64,000 nucleotides of DNA from NCBI RefSeq assembly GCF_002223055.1, contig NZ_NKFL01000007.1, positions 1,116,001-1,180,000 on the forward strand, in the 5' to 3' direction. This document shows positions 28,394 to 37,719 of the stretch, piece by piece. The DNA comes from Burkholderia sp. HI2500 (GTDB taxonomy: Bacteria; Pseudomonadota; Gammaproteobacteria; Burkholderiales; Burkholderiaceae). Positions within the stretch are counted from its first letter, which is position 1, and each line of letters opens with the position of its first letter. The notes beneath the pieces were generated by a model, which worked only from the letters and a program-made list of their open reading frames with translations, ran no database searches and was not told the origin of the DNA. Both the position numbers and the translations under genes were made by a program.

Positions 28394-28978
28394 ATGGTTC
28401 CCCCACACGACATCCCGCACGACGGCATCACGCGCGAGGAGATTCACCATCGGCAAATCGACATGCGCGGCTATCGGCGCAGCGACGGCCGGTTCGAAGT
28501 GACGGCCTGCCTCGCGGACCGCAAAACCTTTGATTTCACGCCGCCGGGCGGCACGCGGACGGTCGCTGCGCTGTCGCCGATCCACGACCTCGGCGTGACG
28601 CTGGTCTTCGACGCCGACATGGTCGTCCGCGCCGTGTCCACGTTCCTCCGGTCGCATCCGTATGCGCAGTGCCCGGGCGGCGGCGACTCGCTGCAGGCGC
28701 TCGTCGGACTGAGCATCGGCGCGGGCTGGAACAGCGAGATTCGCAAGCGCCTGCCGTCCTGCGATACGTGCACGCACCTGAAGGAGTTGCTCGGCCCGAT
28801 CGCCACCACGGCCTATCAGACGATGGTCGGCATGCGGAAGTCGTCGCTCGAGGCGCGCGACAGCGACGGAAAACCGCTCAAGATCGACAGTTGCCATGCC
28901 TATGGCGCATCGCGCGATCTCGTGAAACGTCTTTGGCCCGAATATCACCGGCCTTCCGAGGCGGCAAAGGGCGGCTAA
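28394..28978 (+). CDS. DUF2889 family protein
   Basis: This 194-residue protein belongs to the DUF2889 family. Typical stretches are IHHRQIDMRGYRRSDGRFEV near the N-terminus and C-x2-C in CDTCTHLKELLGPIATTAYQT. The function is unknown. A Cys pair (CDTC) and conserved His/Asp residues suggest metal or cofactor binding, but that is only suggestive. The start at 28394 (MVPPHDIPHDG) follows GGAGCAGAGAC. Confidence 0.8.
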   Translation: MVPPHDIPHDGITREEIHHRQIDMRGYRRSDGRFEVTACLADRKTFDFTPPGGTRTVAALSPIHDLGVTLVFDADMVVRAVSTFLRSHPYAQCPGGGDSLQALVGLSIGAGWNSEIRKRLPSCDTCTHLKELLGPIATTAYQTMVGMRKSSLEARDSDGKPLKIDSCHAYGASRDLVKRLWPEYHRPSEAAKGG

Positions 28979-29096
28979 GGGCCGGGCATTCGGCCAGTAC
29001 CGTAGCCCGCACGATCGGTGCTGCTCGAGAACGCGCGCGTCGCGTGCACAAACGTGCGTCGACCGGTCATCGCAGTCGCAGTTGCAGCGCTGGCGA

Positions 29097-29588
29097 TCAA
29101 AAAACGCCCAGCGAGAGTCCCGCTGCAAGACCGGCGCCCAATTCGGCGCAGCGCGCGAGATCGTCGCCGTCGATCGTCTTCGCCGCGAGGATGCGTTCCG
29201 GCGTCTGCGCGTGCGTACAGACGATCAGGCCCGGCGCCACGTTCTTCAACCGCCATCCGGTCGCGATCCGGTCGATCTGGCGCAGCGCGTTCTGCCCGTC
29301 GCTTCCCGCGCAGATCATCACCGCATACGGGCGGCCGTTCACGCGATCGAGCGCCGCGTAGTAGCAGCGGTCGAAGAAATCCTTCATCAGCCCGGACATT
29401 GCCGCGAGATTCTCCGGCGTGGCGAACAGATAGGCGTCGGCGGCCAGCACGTCGTCCGCGCTCGTCGCATCGGCGCGCTGCAGCCTCACGTCGACGCCGA
29501 TTTGCTCGCGCGCAGCGCCGGCGGCCGCTTCGGCCATCTGTTGCGTGCCTCCGGTCATCGTGTGATAGACGATCAACAGCGTCTTCAT
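29097..29588 (-). CDS. Flavodoxin-family protein (NAD(P)H-dependent oxidoreductase-like)
   Basis: This 163-residue protein has a flavodoxin fold. It opens with MKTLLIVYHTMTGGTQQMAE, the FMN phosphate-binding loop, and has the central ATPENLAAMSGLMKDFFDRCYY stretch found in multimeric flavodoxin WrbA-like and NADPH reductase proteins. It probably carries FMN and transfers electrons; the partner is unknown. It is 193 bp downstream of the tetR gene on the same strand and could be co-transcribed with it. Confidence 0.8.
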   Translation of the reverse strand: MKTLLIVYHTMTGGTQQMAEAAAGAAREQIGVDVRLQRADATSADDVLAADAYLFATPENLAAMSGLMKDFFDRCYYAALDRVNGRPYAVMICAGSDGQNALRQIDRIATGWRLKNVAPGLIVCTHAQTPERILAAKTIDGDDLARCAELGAGLAAGLSLGVF

Positions 29589-29781
29589 TCGTCGTGACTC
29601 ACGTTCGGTTCAGGTGCGCTGACTGCATCGACGATTTCCGCTGAATGGCCGGAGATCCGATGAAGCAGTCCCGCATTCGCTTTCGCGGATCTGCCGGTTT
29701 GCCGGCGCGTCGTTGCGAGGCACGTTCCGATCATGCACGTTGCGCCAGGTTCGATTCGCACAAGTTCGACCGTATACACGA

Positions 29782-30435
29782 TCAGTCCGTTACGCCGCGC
29801 GATGCGTCGGTATGTTCCGGCTGCGCGTAGTACGCGAGAAACATGTCGGCGGCGGATTCAGCGACTTTCTGTTGCGCCGGCTCCGCGAGCGGCGGCTGAC
29901 CCATCGTTATCTGCGGCCAGAACGCGAATGCCTTCACGACACCGTGCAACTGATGCGCGGCAAACACCGGATCGGTGACCGACAGGCGTCCGGCCGCCGC
30001 GGCCGTCCGCACCCAGACCGTCATGTCTTCCTCGCGTTCGCCAAGACGCTCGACCATGTCACGCGCACGTTCCGGCGAATGGATGGCCGCACCGATCGCG
30101 ACGCGTGCGAGCGACAGAAATGCCTCGTCGCTGAGCAGGCGCATTTTGCGATCCAGCAATGCGAGCAATTGCTCGCGCAGCGGCACATCGGCACGATAGG
30201 TTGGCGAACTGCCTGTCCGCGTTGCATCCCACAATTTTTGCAGGATGGCGGCGAACAACGTTTCCTTGCCCGGGAAGTGGTTATAGACCGTGCGTTTCGA
30301 CACGTCCGCACGCGCGGCGATGCGGTCCATGCTGGTCGCGTCGTAACCCGCCGCGAGAAATTCCTCGATGGCCGCGTCGACGATGGCCGCGCGCTTTCGA
30401 TCGGTCAGGCGCTGAGGGGGAGTGCTGGTATCCAT
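29782..30435 (-). CDS. TetR/AcrR-family transcriptional regulator
   Basis: This 217-residue repressor has an N-terminal helix-turn-helix (AAIVDAAIEEFLAAGYDATSMDRIAARADVS split across 19-50; KRTVYNHFPGKETLFAAIL). The ligand domain includes the AefR-like C-terminal region. It diverges from the MBL-hydrolase gene. The short intergenic region carries two overlapping palindromes at 30454-30495, so it likely represses both genes. Confidence 0.9.
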   Translation of the reverse strand: MDTSTPPQRLTDRKRAAIVDAAIEEFLAAGYDATSMDRIAARADVSKRTVYNHFPGKETLFAAILQKLWDATRTGSSPTYRADVPLREQLLALLDRKMRLLSDEAFLSLARVAIGAAIHSPERARDMVERLGEREEDMTVWVRTAAAAGRLSVTDPVFAAHQLHGVVKAFAFWPQITMGQPPLAEPAQQKVAESAADMFLAYYAQPEHTDASRGVTD

Positions 30436-30453
30436 TCAGAAATTTTACACCGG

Positions 30454-30495
30454 GTAGTTTACTTATCCCAAAAATAAACTACACTGTTTAGTGTA
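30454..30495. promoter_or_regulatory. Candidate TetR operators in divergent promoter region
   Basis: Two perfect inverted repeats overlap by three bases: GTAGTTTA (30454-30461) with TAAACTAC (30475-30482), and TACACT-GTTT-AGTGTA (30480-30495). The second lies 23 bp before the hydrolase start; the first lies 18 bp from the tetR start. The AT-rich context fits overlapping divergent promoters under TetR control. Confidence 0.6.
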
Positions 30496-30518
30496 CTTTA
30501 TTCTCCGGACGAACCGAC

Positions 30519-31643
30519 ATGGCATCGCCTCTCGTTTTGATTCATCGCATTCTGGGTTTTGCGGCCGCCCGGCGCGGCCGCGCGCTGTCTGGCGGCTCGC
30601 CGCAGCACAATGGCGAGCGCTTCAGCAATGTCGCGCCCCGTCCGGTCGAAGGATTGGGCAAAACGCTCGGGATCGCCTGGAACGTGCTGTTCAACAAGCC
30701 GCGCAATACCGTGCCCGCAGGGCAGCTACCCATCGATTCGTTGACGCGCGCGGAGCTCGACGCGGCCCCCGATCGCAGCCTGTACCGGCTTGGCCATTCG
30801 ACGCTGCTGCTCAAGCTGCGCGGCGAATTCTGGCTGACCGATCCCGTGTTCGCCGAGCGCGCGTCGCCGTTTCGGCGCGTCGGCCCGAAGCGCTTCCATG
30901 CGCCGCCGATCGCGCTTGAAGATCTTCCGCCGCTGCGCGGCGTGATCCTGTCGCACGATCACTACGATCATCTCGACCGCGACACGGTGCTCGCGCTCGC
31001 GGCCACCACCGGCGTGTTCGTGACGACGCTGGGGGTCGGCGACCGCCTGATCGAATGGGGCATCGACGCGAAGAAAGTCCGCCAGCTCGACTGGTGGCAA
31101 AGCGTCGACGTGGCCGGCCTGACGCTGACCGCGACACCAGCCCAGCACTTTTCCGGGCGCAGCCTGTTCGACGGCAACAGCACGCTGTGGGCGTCCTGGG
31201 TCATCGTCGACGACGACTTGCGCGTGTTCTTCAGCGGCGACACCGGCTACTTCGACGGGTTCCGGACGATCGGCGAGCGCCTCGGGCCGTTCGATGTCAC
31301 GCTGATCGAAACAGGCGCATACGACGCGCAATGGCCGTATGTGCACATGCAGCCGGAAGAGACCGTGCAGGCGCACATCGATTTGCGCGGACGCTGGCTG
31401 GTCCCGATTCACAACGGCACGTTCGATCTCGCGATGCATCGCTGGCAGGAACCGTTCGAGCGCGTCACGGCACTGGCGATCGTGCGAGGCGTCGATCTGT
31501 CGACGCCCAGGATGGGCGAGCGCCTCGCACTCGACGAACCGCATCGCGGCGAGCGGTGGTGGCGCACGGTCGACGAGCGCGTGACGTCCGTTGCCACGAA
31601 ATCGCGACGCTGGACGCTTTGCGCGTCGCAGGCCACGAAGTAA
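30519..31643 (+). CDS. Metallo-beta-lactamase-fold hydrolase (UlaG/NAPE-PLD-like)
   Basis: This 374-residue protein has the Zn-binding motif HDHYDH (146-151), followed by TPAQHFSGRS and FFSGDTGYF, the other metal-ligand regions of the N-acyl-phosphatidylethanolamine phospholipase D / RomA group. The N-terminus has a short hydrophobic stretch and a conserved FSNVAPRP segment. Related proteins act on phospholipid-like or lactone substrates; the substrate is not known here. It is controlled by the divergent TetR regulator, judging from the shared operator region. Confidence 0.85.
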   Translation: MASPLVLIHRILGFAAARRGRALSGGSPQHNGERFSNVAPRPVEGLGKTLGIAWNVLFNKPRNTVPAGQLPIDSLTRAELDAAPDRSLYRLGHSTLLLKLRGEFWLTDPVFAERASPFRRVGPKRFHAPPIALEDLPPLRGVILSHDHYDHLDRDTVLALAATTGVFVTTLGVGDRLIEWGIDAKKVRQLDWWQSVDVAGLTLTATPAQHFSGRSLFDGNSTLWASWVIVDDDLRVFFSGDTGYFDGFRTIGERLGPFDVTLIETGAYDAQWPYVHMQPEETVQAHIDLRGRWLVPIHNGTFDLAMHRWQEPFERVTALAIVRGVDLSTPRMGERLALDEPHRGERWWRTVDERVTSVATKSRRWTLCASQATK

Positions 31644-31767
31644 AACCCGCCAATCGTTGTACATTTTTCCCGGAGCGCGGCGCTGCCGCGACTCCGGCAG
31701 GCGCGTTGCCGGCGTACCCGCACGTCGACGGGCTGTCTGTAGACCCGATTACCTGAGTAGAGAAGTC

Positions 31768-32784
31768 ATGCATCCGGCACCCGTCCGATACGCACCCGGC
31801 CACCCCGTCGACGACGCCACCCTCGCCGCATTCAACCCCGTTGCCTCCCGATCGACGAGCCGCAGCCGGGAGAACGACCTGCGGCAGACGCTCGCAGAGC
31901 GTGTCGCGAGATGGACGAAAGACGTCGATCACCTCACCACGGCCATTCCGAACCTGAGCCTCCATCGAAGGGAGGTGACAACGCAGCCGATGGATTGCAT
32001 GGTCGAGCCTAGCTTCGGCCTCGTCGTCCAGGGCACGAAGCGGCTCATTCAGAGCGGCGATGTGTATCTCTGCGACGCCAACCGCTTTCTGATCACGTCC
32101 CTCGACTTGCCCGGTTCGACGCAGGTCATCGAAGCCAGCCGCGAAAGGCCGTTTCTCGGAATCGGGCTCAGGCTTGATTTTCGCGTCATGGCTGAACTGA
32201 TGGCGCAGGTCGCAGCGGATCACGACGAAGCCCCTGCAGGCCGCGGCCTCGTCGTCGGCGATATGAACGAACCGCTCTACGACGCGGTGAATCGCTTGCT
32301 AGCGTTGCTGGATGATCCGAACGCCATCGCAGTTCTCGCACCGTACGTCGAGCGGGAAATCTATTACCGGCTACTAACGAGCGACCAGGGTGCCCGTCTG
32401 CGTCAGATTGCGTCCGCCGGCAGTCAGGGCAACCGCGTGTCGCGGGCGATCCAATGGTTGCGGACCCATTACGACGAGTCGCTTCGGGTCGACGATCTGG
32501 CGGCGCAGGTACAAATGAGCAGTTCGACCTTCCACCACCACTTCCGCCAGCTCACCGGCATGAGTCCGCTGCAGTACCAGAAATGGATACGGCTCAATGA
32601 GGCGCGTCGACTGATGTTGTCCGAGCGGCTCGACGCCGCGTCGGCCTCGTTCAGGGTCGGATATGCGAGCCCGACTCAGTTCAATCGCGAATACAGCCGG
32701 TTGTTCGGCAATTCTCCGCGGAGAGATATCGATAGCCTGCGAAGCGGAGCAGATGTCGTTCTTTCGGTAGCGGCGACGTATTGA
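31768..32784 (+). CDS. AraC-family transcriptional regulator
   Basis: This 338-residue protein has an N-terminal AraC_N-type cupin half (LSLHRREVTTQPMDCMVEPS, VVQGTKRLIQSGDVYLCD) and a C-terminal double helix-turn-helix (LRVDDLAAQVQMSSSTFHHH, MLSERLDAASASFRVGYASP). The pattern resembles regulators of alcohol/aldehyde dehydrogenase or YqhC type. No obvious target gene is adjacent, since the next 1.8 kb is non-coding. A 34-bp palindrome follows 59 bp after its stop. Confidence 0.88.
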   Translation: MHPAPVRYAPGHPVDDATLAAFNPVASRSTSRSRENDLRQTLAERVARWTKDVDHLTTAIPNLSLHRREVTTQPMDCMVEPSFGLVVQGTKRLIQSGDVYLCDANRFLITSLDLPGSTQVIEASRERPFLGIGLRLDFRVMAELMAQVAADHDEAPAGRGLVVGDMNEPLYDAVNRLLALLDDPNAIAVLAPYVEREIYYRLLTSDQGARLRQIASAGSQGNRVSRAIQWLRTHYDESLRVDDLAAQVQMSSSTFHHHFRQLTGMSPLQYQKWIRLNEARRLMLSERLDAASASFRVGYASPTQFNREYSRLFGNSPRRDIDSLRSGADVVLSVAATY

Positions 32785-32843
32785 TCATCGGAACGGCACC
32801 GGAGATGTGAGATGCCGCGTTTGGTGGTATCCGCAGAATGCTT

Positions 32844-32877
32844 GGGTCGCCCCCTTCACGCGTGAAGGGGGCGACCC
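32844..32877. repeat. Perfect 34-bp palindrome
   Basis: GGGTCGCCCCCTTCACG (32844-32860) is followed directly by its exact reverse complement, CGTGAAGGGGGCGACCC. It could form a very stable hairpin in RNA or a cruciform in DNA. It lies just past the araC stop, so it may stop transcription before the origin region. There is no T-tail, so a protein-binding or structural role is equally possible. Confidence 0.8.
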
Positions 32878-33192
32878 GCTTGAGCCCGACGCGCGCAGCG
32901 AGATGCGCGCTTGTTGTTTTCCCCAAATTGATTGCTCGGCAGCCAGCCGCGAATTCAAATTAGGTATCGAGCGGTGCGTGGGCGCCTCGCGGCGGCGGAC
33001 CTGTATCCGAAATCGCAAGTATTCATCGGCTAGAGGCAGTCGTCTCCTGCCGACCTCTTGAATTGATGAGGGACTTTGCCGTCTCCGCAACCAAGTCGTC
33101 TCAGTGCCCTCCGGAGGCTCGGCCATAAACTCTGCAGTGTGGGGAGTGTCGCGCCATGCTGCGAACCACCGATGTGCGCGGTGAGCGTGTGC

Positions 33193-33208
33193 GTTGTCAC
33201 GTGACAAC
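33193..33208. promoter_or_regulatory. parS site 1
   Basis: GTTGTCACGTGACAAC is a perfect 16-bp palindrome. It equals the parS sequence I recall for Burkholderia chromosome 3 and is the likely ParB-binding site. Confidence 0.85.
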
Positions 33209-33916
33209 TCTCGCTGATAGATCGGCGCAGACACCCAAGAAGGCGCTCGACGCCTTGTCGAGATGCATCTGATTCGCCTCGTTCGATTTATCTCGGCATC
33301 AGATCGACTGATTTCGTTTTGAATACCACAAATTACGTATCATCGATTACACATCGAGTCTTGCTCACACCGCCCCTGGCTCGAAGATTGCGAAATGGCC
33401 ATACGCCCCTATTTACAGGGTTGATCTCGGCGATTTTGCGTGAAACAACATGAAGAATATAGCGCAACCCACTGCCAGATAAGGATTTCCGCGAACATCG
33501 AATTTCTTGGAAATGTTTCACGATCCGGCCCGTTTGAGTTGTGATGTGGCCATCAACACTGAAGTTCGTCGCAAACCGAAGCCACATTTGCATAGCTGGC
33601 GCGCAAAGGCCCCGGAACTCGAGGGTACGCGCGGCAAAGCCCGCACCCTCCCCTTCCGTACGACACTCTCGCAATGTTGACCCGACCACTCCAATTAAAT
33701 GGGGCCATATCATTGGCGTCCATGACACTCACTCGTGGGCGCGACCCAGCAAGCTGACCGGCGTCTTTCCTCTCGCACGTGACTGCAAATAGTGAGCGAT
33801 GTAGCCTCCGCGTCTGCAGACCTATTGATGACTAAGGCTCTTCGACATAGGTGCCCCGCCCGACATACGGCGCAGCGCGACGCTTCGTCACGCAAGCTCC
33901 CCGATACAACGCTTCA

Positions 33917-33932
33917 GTTGTCACGTGACAAC
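33917..33932. promoter_or_regulatory. parS site 2
   Basis: This is a perfect copy of GTTGTCACGTGACAAC, 656 bp upstream of parA. Confidence 0.85.
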
Positions 33933-34084
33933 GCCCCAGTCAACTCATCCAGGAAACTGCAATTGCGACGACATCGCGATGCGAATCTCTCCTTTGGCGA
34001 CCCAACCGCTCACGCTCTATGAAGTTCGATCAAAACTCGTCCGGAGGGCGACTCGGCACCGACGCGACCTCCCGCTCCGAACCG

Positions 34085-34100
34085 ATTGTCACGTGACAAC
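34085..34100. promoter_or_regulatory. parS site 3
   Basis: ATTGTCACGTGACAAC differs from the perfect palindrome only at the first base. Confidence 0.8.
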
Positions 34101-34237
34101 TCATCGCACGAGAAGCGGTCATGCCAAGAAACTGCACCAGATTTCGAACGTCGAATGATCTCGCCATAGCTTTAAGTGCAGTCGAAGGAGAGATTTCCTG
34201 GCGCCGGATTACGTCGAGAAGGAACAAATGCCTGCTA

Positions 34238-34253
34238 CTTGTCACGTGACAAC
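34238..34253. promoter_or_regulatory. parS site 4
   Basis: CTTGTCACGTGACAAC differs from the perfect palindrome only at the first base. Confidence 0.8.
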
Positions 34254-34476
34254 CGAGTTCCCTTGCGACGCCTATGAAGTGACTACCGGAAACCGTGGCG
34301 ATTTTTACCGCGAACACCGCGACCTCGAGGTTCTCGTCTCCATTTGCCAACACTGCCGTCGACATTGGGATTGATCGAAGTTTCGCTCGAGCTTCGTACT
34401 TACTTTTCAATCTCGGTCGTCAATTTTATTTTTACTTGACCGTCAATCGCGAATGACTCATTAGCCATTCGGCCCA

Positions 34477-34492
34477 CTTGTCACGTGACAAC
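34477..34492. promoter_or_regulatory. parS site 5
   Basis: CTTGTCACGTGACAAC differs from the perfect palindrome only at the first base. It lies 95 bp upstream of parA and overlaps the likely parA promoter region, so ParB binding here could affect parAB expression. Confidence 0.8.
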
Positions 34493-34587
34493 CACACCGA
34501 TCCTTAAGGCATACATCGCGTCGAAGGCTTTTCTGGACATTTCGACAATAACTGCATATATTACGCAAAACTCCGAGGAGGAATTTA

Positions 34588-35283
34588 ATGGCTTTCAAGA
34601 TCGCCGTCAGTAATCAAAAAGGTGGGACTGGAAAGACAACCATCTCCGTCAATATCGCGGCTGCGTTCGAAGCCGGCGGCAACAAGGTCGCCCTGATCGA
34701 TGCCGACCCTCAAGGCACGTCCGTCCGGTGGGTGACGAGTGGCGAGAACACGCTGCCGATGACGGTTCTCTCTCTGGCTCCTGCCGGTCGCGGCATCGGC
34801 GGCGAGATCAAGAAGCAGGACGCGAACTTCGACGTGATCGTTGTCGACTGTCCTGGCAACCTCGAAGACCCGCGAATCGCTTCCGTGCTCGAGGTCGCCG
34901 ACTTCTGCCTCGTGCCGCTGTCACCGTCGCCAGCCGATCTCTACAGCACGGTCGCGATGATCCGCATGATCGAATCGATGCGGTCCATTCGTAACCCGAA
35001 TCTTTCTTCCGCATTAATGCTGAATAGTGTTAATGGAAAAACTAAAATGCGTGAAGAAATTTTAAAAATTCTACGGGCTGAAGAAATAGGGGAGCATCTG
35101 CTCGACAGCCAGATCGCGCAGCGCGAGGTCTACCGTCAGACGTTTGCGCTCGGCACCACGATCCATCACCACAATCGCTATCTGAAGGGCCTGAAAGAAG
35201 CCCGTGCGGAAATCGAAAAGCTGGTCACGGAAATGGCCCAATACATCGCGTCGACGCGCGCTACCGGAGCCGCCCATGGCTAA
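34588..35283 (+). CDS. parA: Partition ATPase ParA
   Basis: This 231-residue deviant-Walker ATPase moves the replicon's ParB-parS complexes over the nucleoid. The P-loop is KGGTGKTT (residues 11-18), Walker A' is ALIDADPQG and Walker B is VIVVDCPGN. The length is short: it lacks the N-terminal helix-turn-helix of long plasmid ParA proteins, so self-repression through ParA is unlikely. A strong GAGGAGG ribosome site precedes the ATG at 34588. The end overlaps parB by 8 bp. A short AT-rich stretch inside the gene (about 35010-35085) contrasts with the rest. Confidence 0.95.
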   Translation: MAFKIAVSNQKGGTGKTTISVNIAAAFEAGGNKVALIDADPQGTSVRWVTSGENTLPMTVLSLAPAGRGIGGEIKKQDANFDVIVVDCPGNLEDPRIASVLEVADFCLVPLSPSPADLYSTVAMIRMIESMRSIRNPNLSSALMLNSVNGKTKMREEILKILRAEEIGEHLLDSQIAQREVYRQTFALGTTIHHHNRYLKGLKEARAEIEKLVTEMAQYIASTRATGAAHG

Positions 35284-36307
35284 GGACACATCGAAAGACA
35301 AGAAGCCGACCGGCAACCTGCATCTCGCAGCCGGCCTGCTGCGCGGACTCGCGCAGGAGAATGCGGCGCTCGAAACGCGGCTGCCCGAACCGGCAGCTGC
35401 ACCGAACGTCGTCAGCGAAGCGGCACCCGCCGGCGCTCCGGCCGCGGCCACGCCGGCCAGCACACCGGATCTTGGCGCGCCCCAGAAGGTATTGGTCAAG
35501 GATTGCATTCCGAACCCGTTCAACCCGCGCGTGTTCTACTCGGAGTCGAGCCTGCACGAGCTCGCCCTGACACTGAAACGGGAAGGGCAGATCGAGCCGA
35601 TCAAGGTTACGCGGCTCCCGGAGTTTCCCGGCAAGCTCGTGGTGATCGACGGGCAACGCCGGCTCCGCGCGACGAGCATCAACGGCGATGAAACCATCAA
35701 CGCCACGTTCCGCACGGATCACACGCCTGAGCAGCTCTACACGATCGCGTATCGCGCGAACCACGACCACGAACGCCAGACGATCTTCGACGATGCGGTC
35801 GCGTGGAAGCGTCTCCTCGACGAGAAAGTCTTTTCCGACCAGAACACGCTGGCGGAAAAGATCGGCAAGGACAAGGCATCGATCAGCAAGACGCTGTCGC
35901 TCAACGCACTCCCGAACACACTGCTGGAACGGATGGCGAGCGCGAACGACGTGGTCGGCCTGCAGGCGGCGTACTTCCTGAAGCTGATCTTCGAACGCCT
36001 GGGCGAGCCGACTGCCGACCGGCTGTTGACGGCCGTGATCGACCGGAAAAAGTCGGTTCGTGATCTGGAGAATTTCCTGCGTGCGCAAAGCGACGGCAGC
36101 AAGAAAGCGGGACGTACGCGTTACAGCGTTCGCCATGACTTCGCGCTCGAATCGCGAGCGATCGGCCAGTTGAAAACCTATCCGGACGGACGTCTGGATC
36201 TGCAGCTCAAGGGCGTCGACGCATCGCATCAGGAAGCGCTCGCCGACAAGCTCAAGACCGTCATCGACGCGTACGTTGCCGAACTGGCAACGGCCACGCA
36301 ACAGTAA
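35276..36307 (+). CDS. parB: Partition protein ParB
   Basis: This 343-residue centromere-binding CTPase has an Ala/Pro-rich N-terminal segment, the ParB/Srx domain beginning with KDCIPNPFNPR, the CTP-binding box DGQRRLRA (125-132) and the helix-turn-helix (QNTLAEKIGKDKASISKTLS). The C-terminal region should dimerise. It should bind the GTTGTCACGTGACAAC sites upstream of parA. The start at 35276 overlaps the parA stop, so the two are coupled. It converges with rep on a nested hairpin. Confidence 0.95.
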   Translation: MAKDTSKDKKPTGNLHLAAGLLRGLAQENAALETRLPEPAAAPNVVSEAAPAGAPAAATPASTPDLGAPQKVLVKDCIPNPFNPRVFYSESSLHELALTLKREGQIEPIKVTRLPEFPGKLVVIDGQRRLRATSINGDETINATFRTDHTPEQLYTIAYRANHDHERQTIFDDAVAWKRLLDEKVFSDQNTLAEKIGKDKASISKTLSLNALPNTLLERMASANDVVGLQAAYFLKLIFERLGEPTADRLLTAVIDRKKSVRDLENFLRAQSDGSKKAGRTRYSVRHDFALESRAIGQLKTYPDGRLDLQLKGVDASHQEALADKLKTVIDAYVAELATATQQ

Positions 36308-36320
36308 CGCGCGAAAAGCA

Positions 36321-36400
36321 GAAGGCCTCGCATCCGCGTAGCACCGCGAAGCCGGACGACGACGTCCGGCGCGCGACGCACATCCGGCTGCGAGGCCTTC
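36321..36400. terminator. Nested hairpin between convergent parB and rep
   Basis: The outer arms GAAGGCCTCGCA (36321-36332) and TGCGAGGCCTTC (36389-36400) are perfect complements. Inside sits GCCGGACG-ACGA-CGTCCGGC (36351-36370). It lies directly between the two stops and could end transcription from both sides. Confidence 0.7.
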
Positions 36401-36402
36401 GT

Positions 36403-37719
36403 TCAGTTGCCGGCGAGACTGCTTTTCAGCAGGAATTCCAGCAAGTCGTCCGAGGTCGGTTCGCCCCATGTATCCAGTGCGAGCCACCGGAAGAAGCTGG
36501 TCTGCGCGAGCTTGCTCGCCTTCTTCTTCGGGGACAGCGTCAGGTCCTTCGAGCCTGCCACCGTCTCGTTGTAACGCTCGATCAGCTTGGTCTGGTCGTC
36601 GATCTCCAGTTCGCGGAAGTACGCGCCGGCTTCCTCGACTTTCGCCGCCAGATATTTGTCGCGAATCTGTTCCTGCTTGCTCTGCGCGGATTCCTTCGCC
36701 GGGGCTGCCGCTTCCGTTCCCTGCCCGTCGGACAGCGTGTAGCCGTGCGTCAACGCCTTGCGGAAATACGCGGCCACGTTGTCGACCGGAGCCGCATTCT
36801 TCTTCGTAGTCCGATTGAGCGTATAGGCAATCGCCGCCTTGATGCGCTGCACGCCATATTGCGTGATCAGCCGGCGCGCTTCCGAGCGCGGGATGCCGAA
36901 CTTGGCGACCTCCTCGACCAGCGCTTCGTTCTTGACGTCGCCATCCTCCACCGTATCGGTGCTCTGCTTGCGCGTCACCTTGAACTGAACCGCCTCCACG
37001 CTCCGGCCGGACTTGTGTTCGATCAACTCGAGCGTGTGATCCGAAACTTCGTTCACCTCCTGAATGCACGGCACCAGGACCTTGCTCTTGAACAGCTTGT
37101 ATTCCTTGTACGACTGCGACGCCTTGTCCTGGCCGAGAATGAGGTCACGAAATTTCGGCAGCGGGATCTTCGCGGTGATGCCGATCCCCTCGTAGCGCAC
37201 CGTGTTTTCCCACAACGCGAGCGAGTGCGACCGCCGGAACTCGCGGGCGATCCGCATATCGATCAGTGCGTAGATCTCGGGGTTGAGCAACTCGCTGCGA
37301 ATCTGGTCGGAGAAGCTGTACTTCAGCACCGATTGCTCGAGCTCCGCGCCGGCGAGCAGGCCCGACGCTTTCCAGACGGTCGACCGATCCGCGGCCAGAT
37401 AGTCCCAGTTGACGACAGTACTGATCAGCGAGTTGACCGTGTCCTTCACGTACTTCGTATTGTTGCTGTTCAACCCGCTCTCGTGCGAAAGCGACGCAAG
37501 CGAAATCGAAAAGCTCGTCCGGCCTGGCTCGAACGCCTCCTGTCGAAGCGCGTTCTTGATCAGCGAGCTGAACATCTTGCGCTGCTGCAAGCCGATCTTT
37601 CCGGACTTCGGCGCGATATGAATCGCCTGGACCGCCTTGCGCAGCAAGTCGGGAGGCTCGGGTGTCTGAAACAGTGAAACCTGTTTGTCTGAGCCTTTGC
37701 TTGCGGGCTTGCGCGGCAT
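36403..37719 (-). CDS. repA: Replication initiator protein (Rep_3 family)
   Basis: This 438-residue initiator has two winged-helix domains typical of iteron-binding Rep proteins. The N-terminal domain covers roughly 20-150 (QAIHIAPKSGKIGLQQRKMF, HESGLNSNNTKYVKDTVNSL), the second roughly 150-270 (AREFRRSHSLALWENTVRYE). The C-terminal third is charged. It should bind the iterons that begin about 150 bp upstream of its start and open the origin. It converges with parB, a layout that differs from repABC replicons, where the genes are in one operon. Confidence 0.9.
   Translation of the reverse strand: MPRKPASKGSDKQVSLFQTPEPPDLLRKAVQAIHIAPKSGKIGLQQRKMFSSLIKNALRQEAFEPGRTSFSISLASLSHESGLNSNNTKYVKDTVNSLISTVVNWDYLAADRSTVWKASGLLAGAELEQSVLKYSFSDQIRSELLNPEIYALIDMRIAREFRRSHSLALWENTVRYEGIGITAKIPLPKFRDLILGQDKASQSYKEYKLFKSKVLVPCIQEVNEVSDHTLELIEHKSGRSVEAVQFKVTRKQSTDTVEDGDVKNEALVEEVAKFGIPRSEARRLITQYGVQRIKAAIAYTLNRTTKKNAAPVDNVAAYFRKALTHGYTLSDGQGTEAAAPAKESAQSKQEQIRDKYLAAKVEEAGAYFRELEIDDQTKLIERYNETVAGSKDLTLSPKKKASKLAQTSFFRWLALDTWGEPTSDDLLEFLLKSSLAGN

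Larger units (their letters stand above)
32785..34587. other. Centromere-like non-coding region upstream of parA
   Basis: These 1.8 kb hold the 34-bp palindrome and five parS-type sites. From about 33.2 kb it is clearly lower in GC than the rest of the window. Short frames exist (for instance 33333-33728 on the minus strand), but none has family features. The region is probably the partition centromere of the replicon. Confidence 0.75.

Noticed and set aside
33333..33728. 131-codon minus-strand frame in the partition region
   Set aside because: No family resemblance, no good ribosome site, low-GC region rich in parS sites. Better explained as non-coding.
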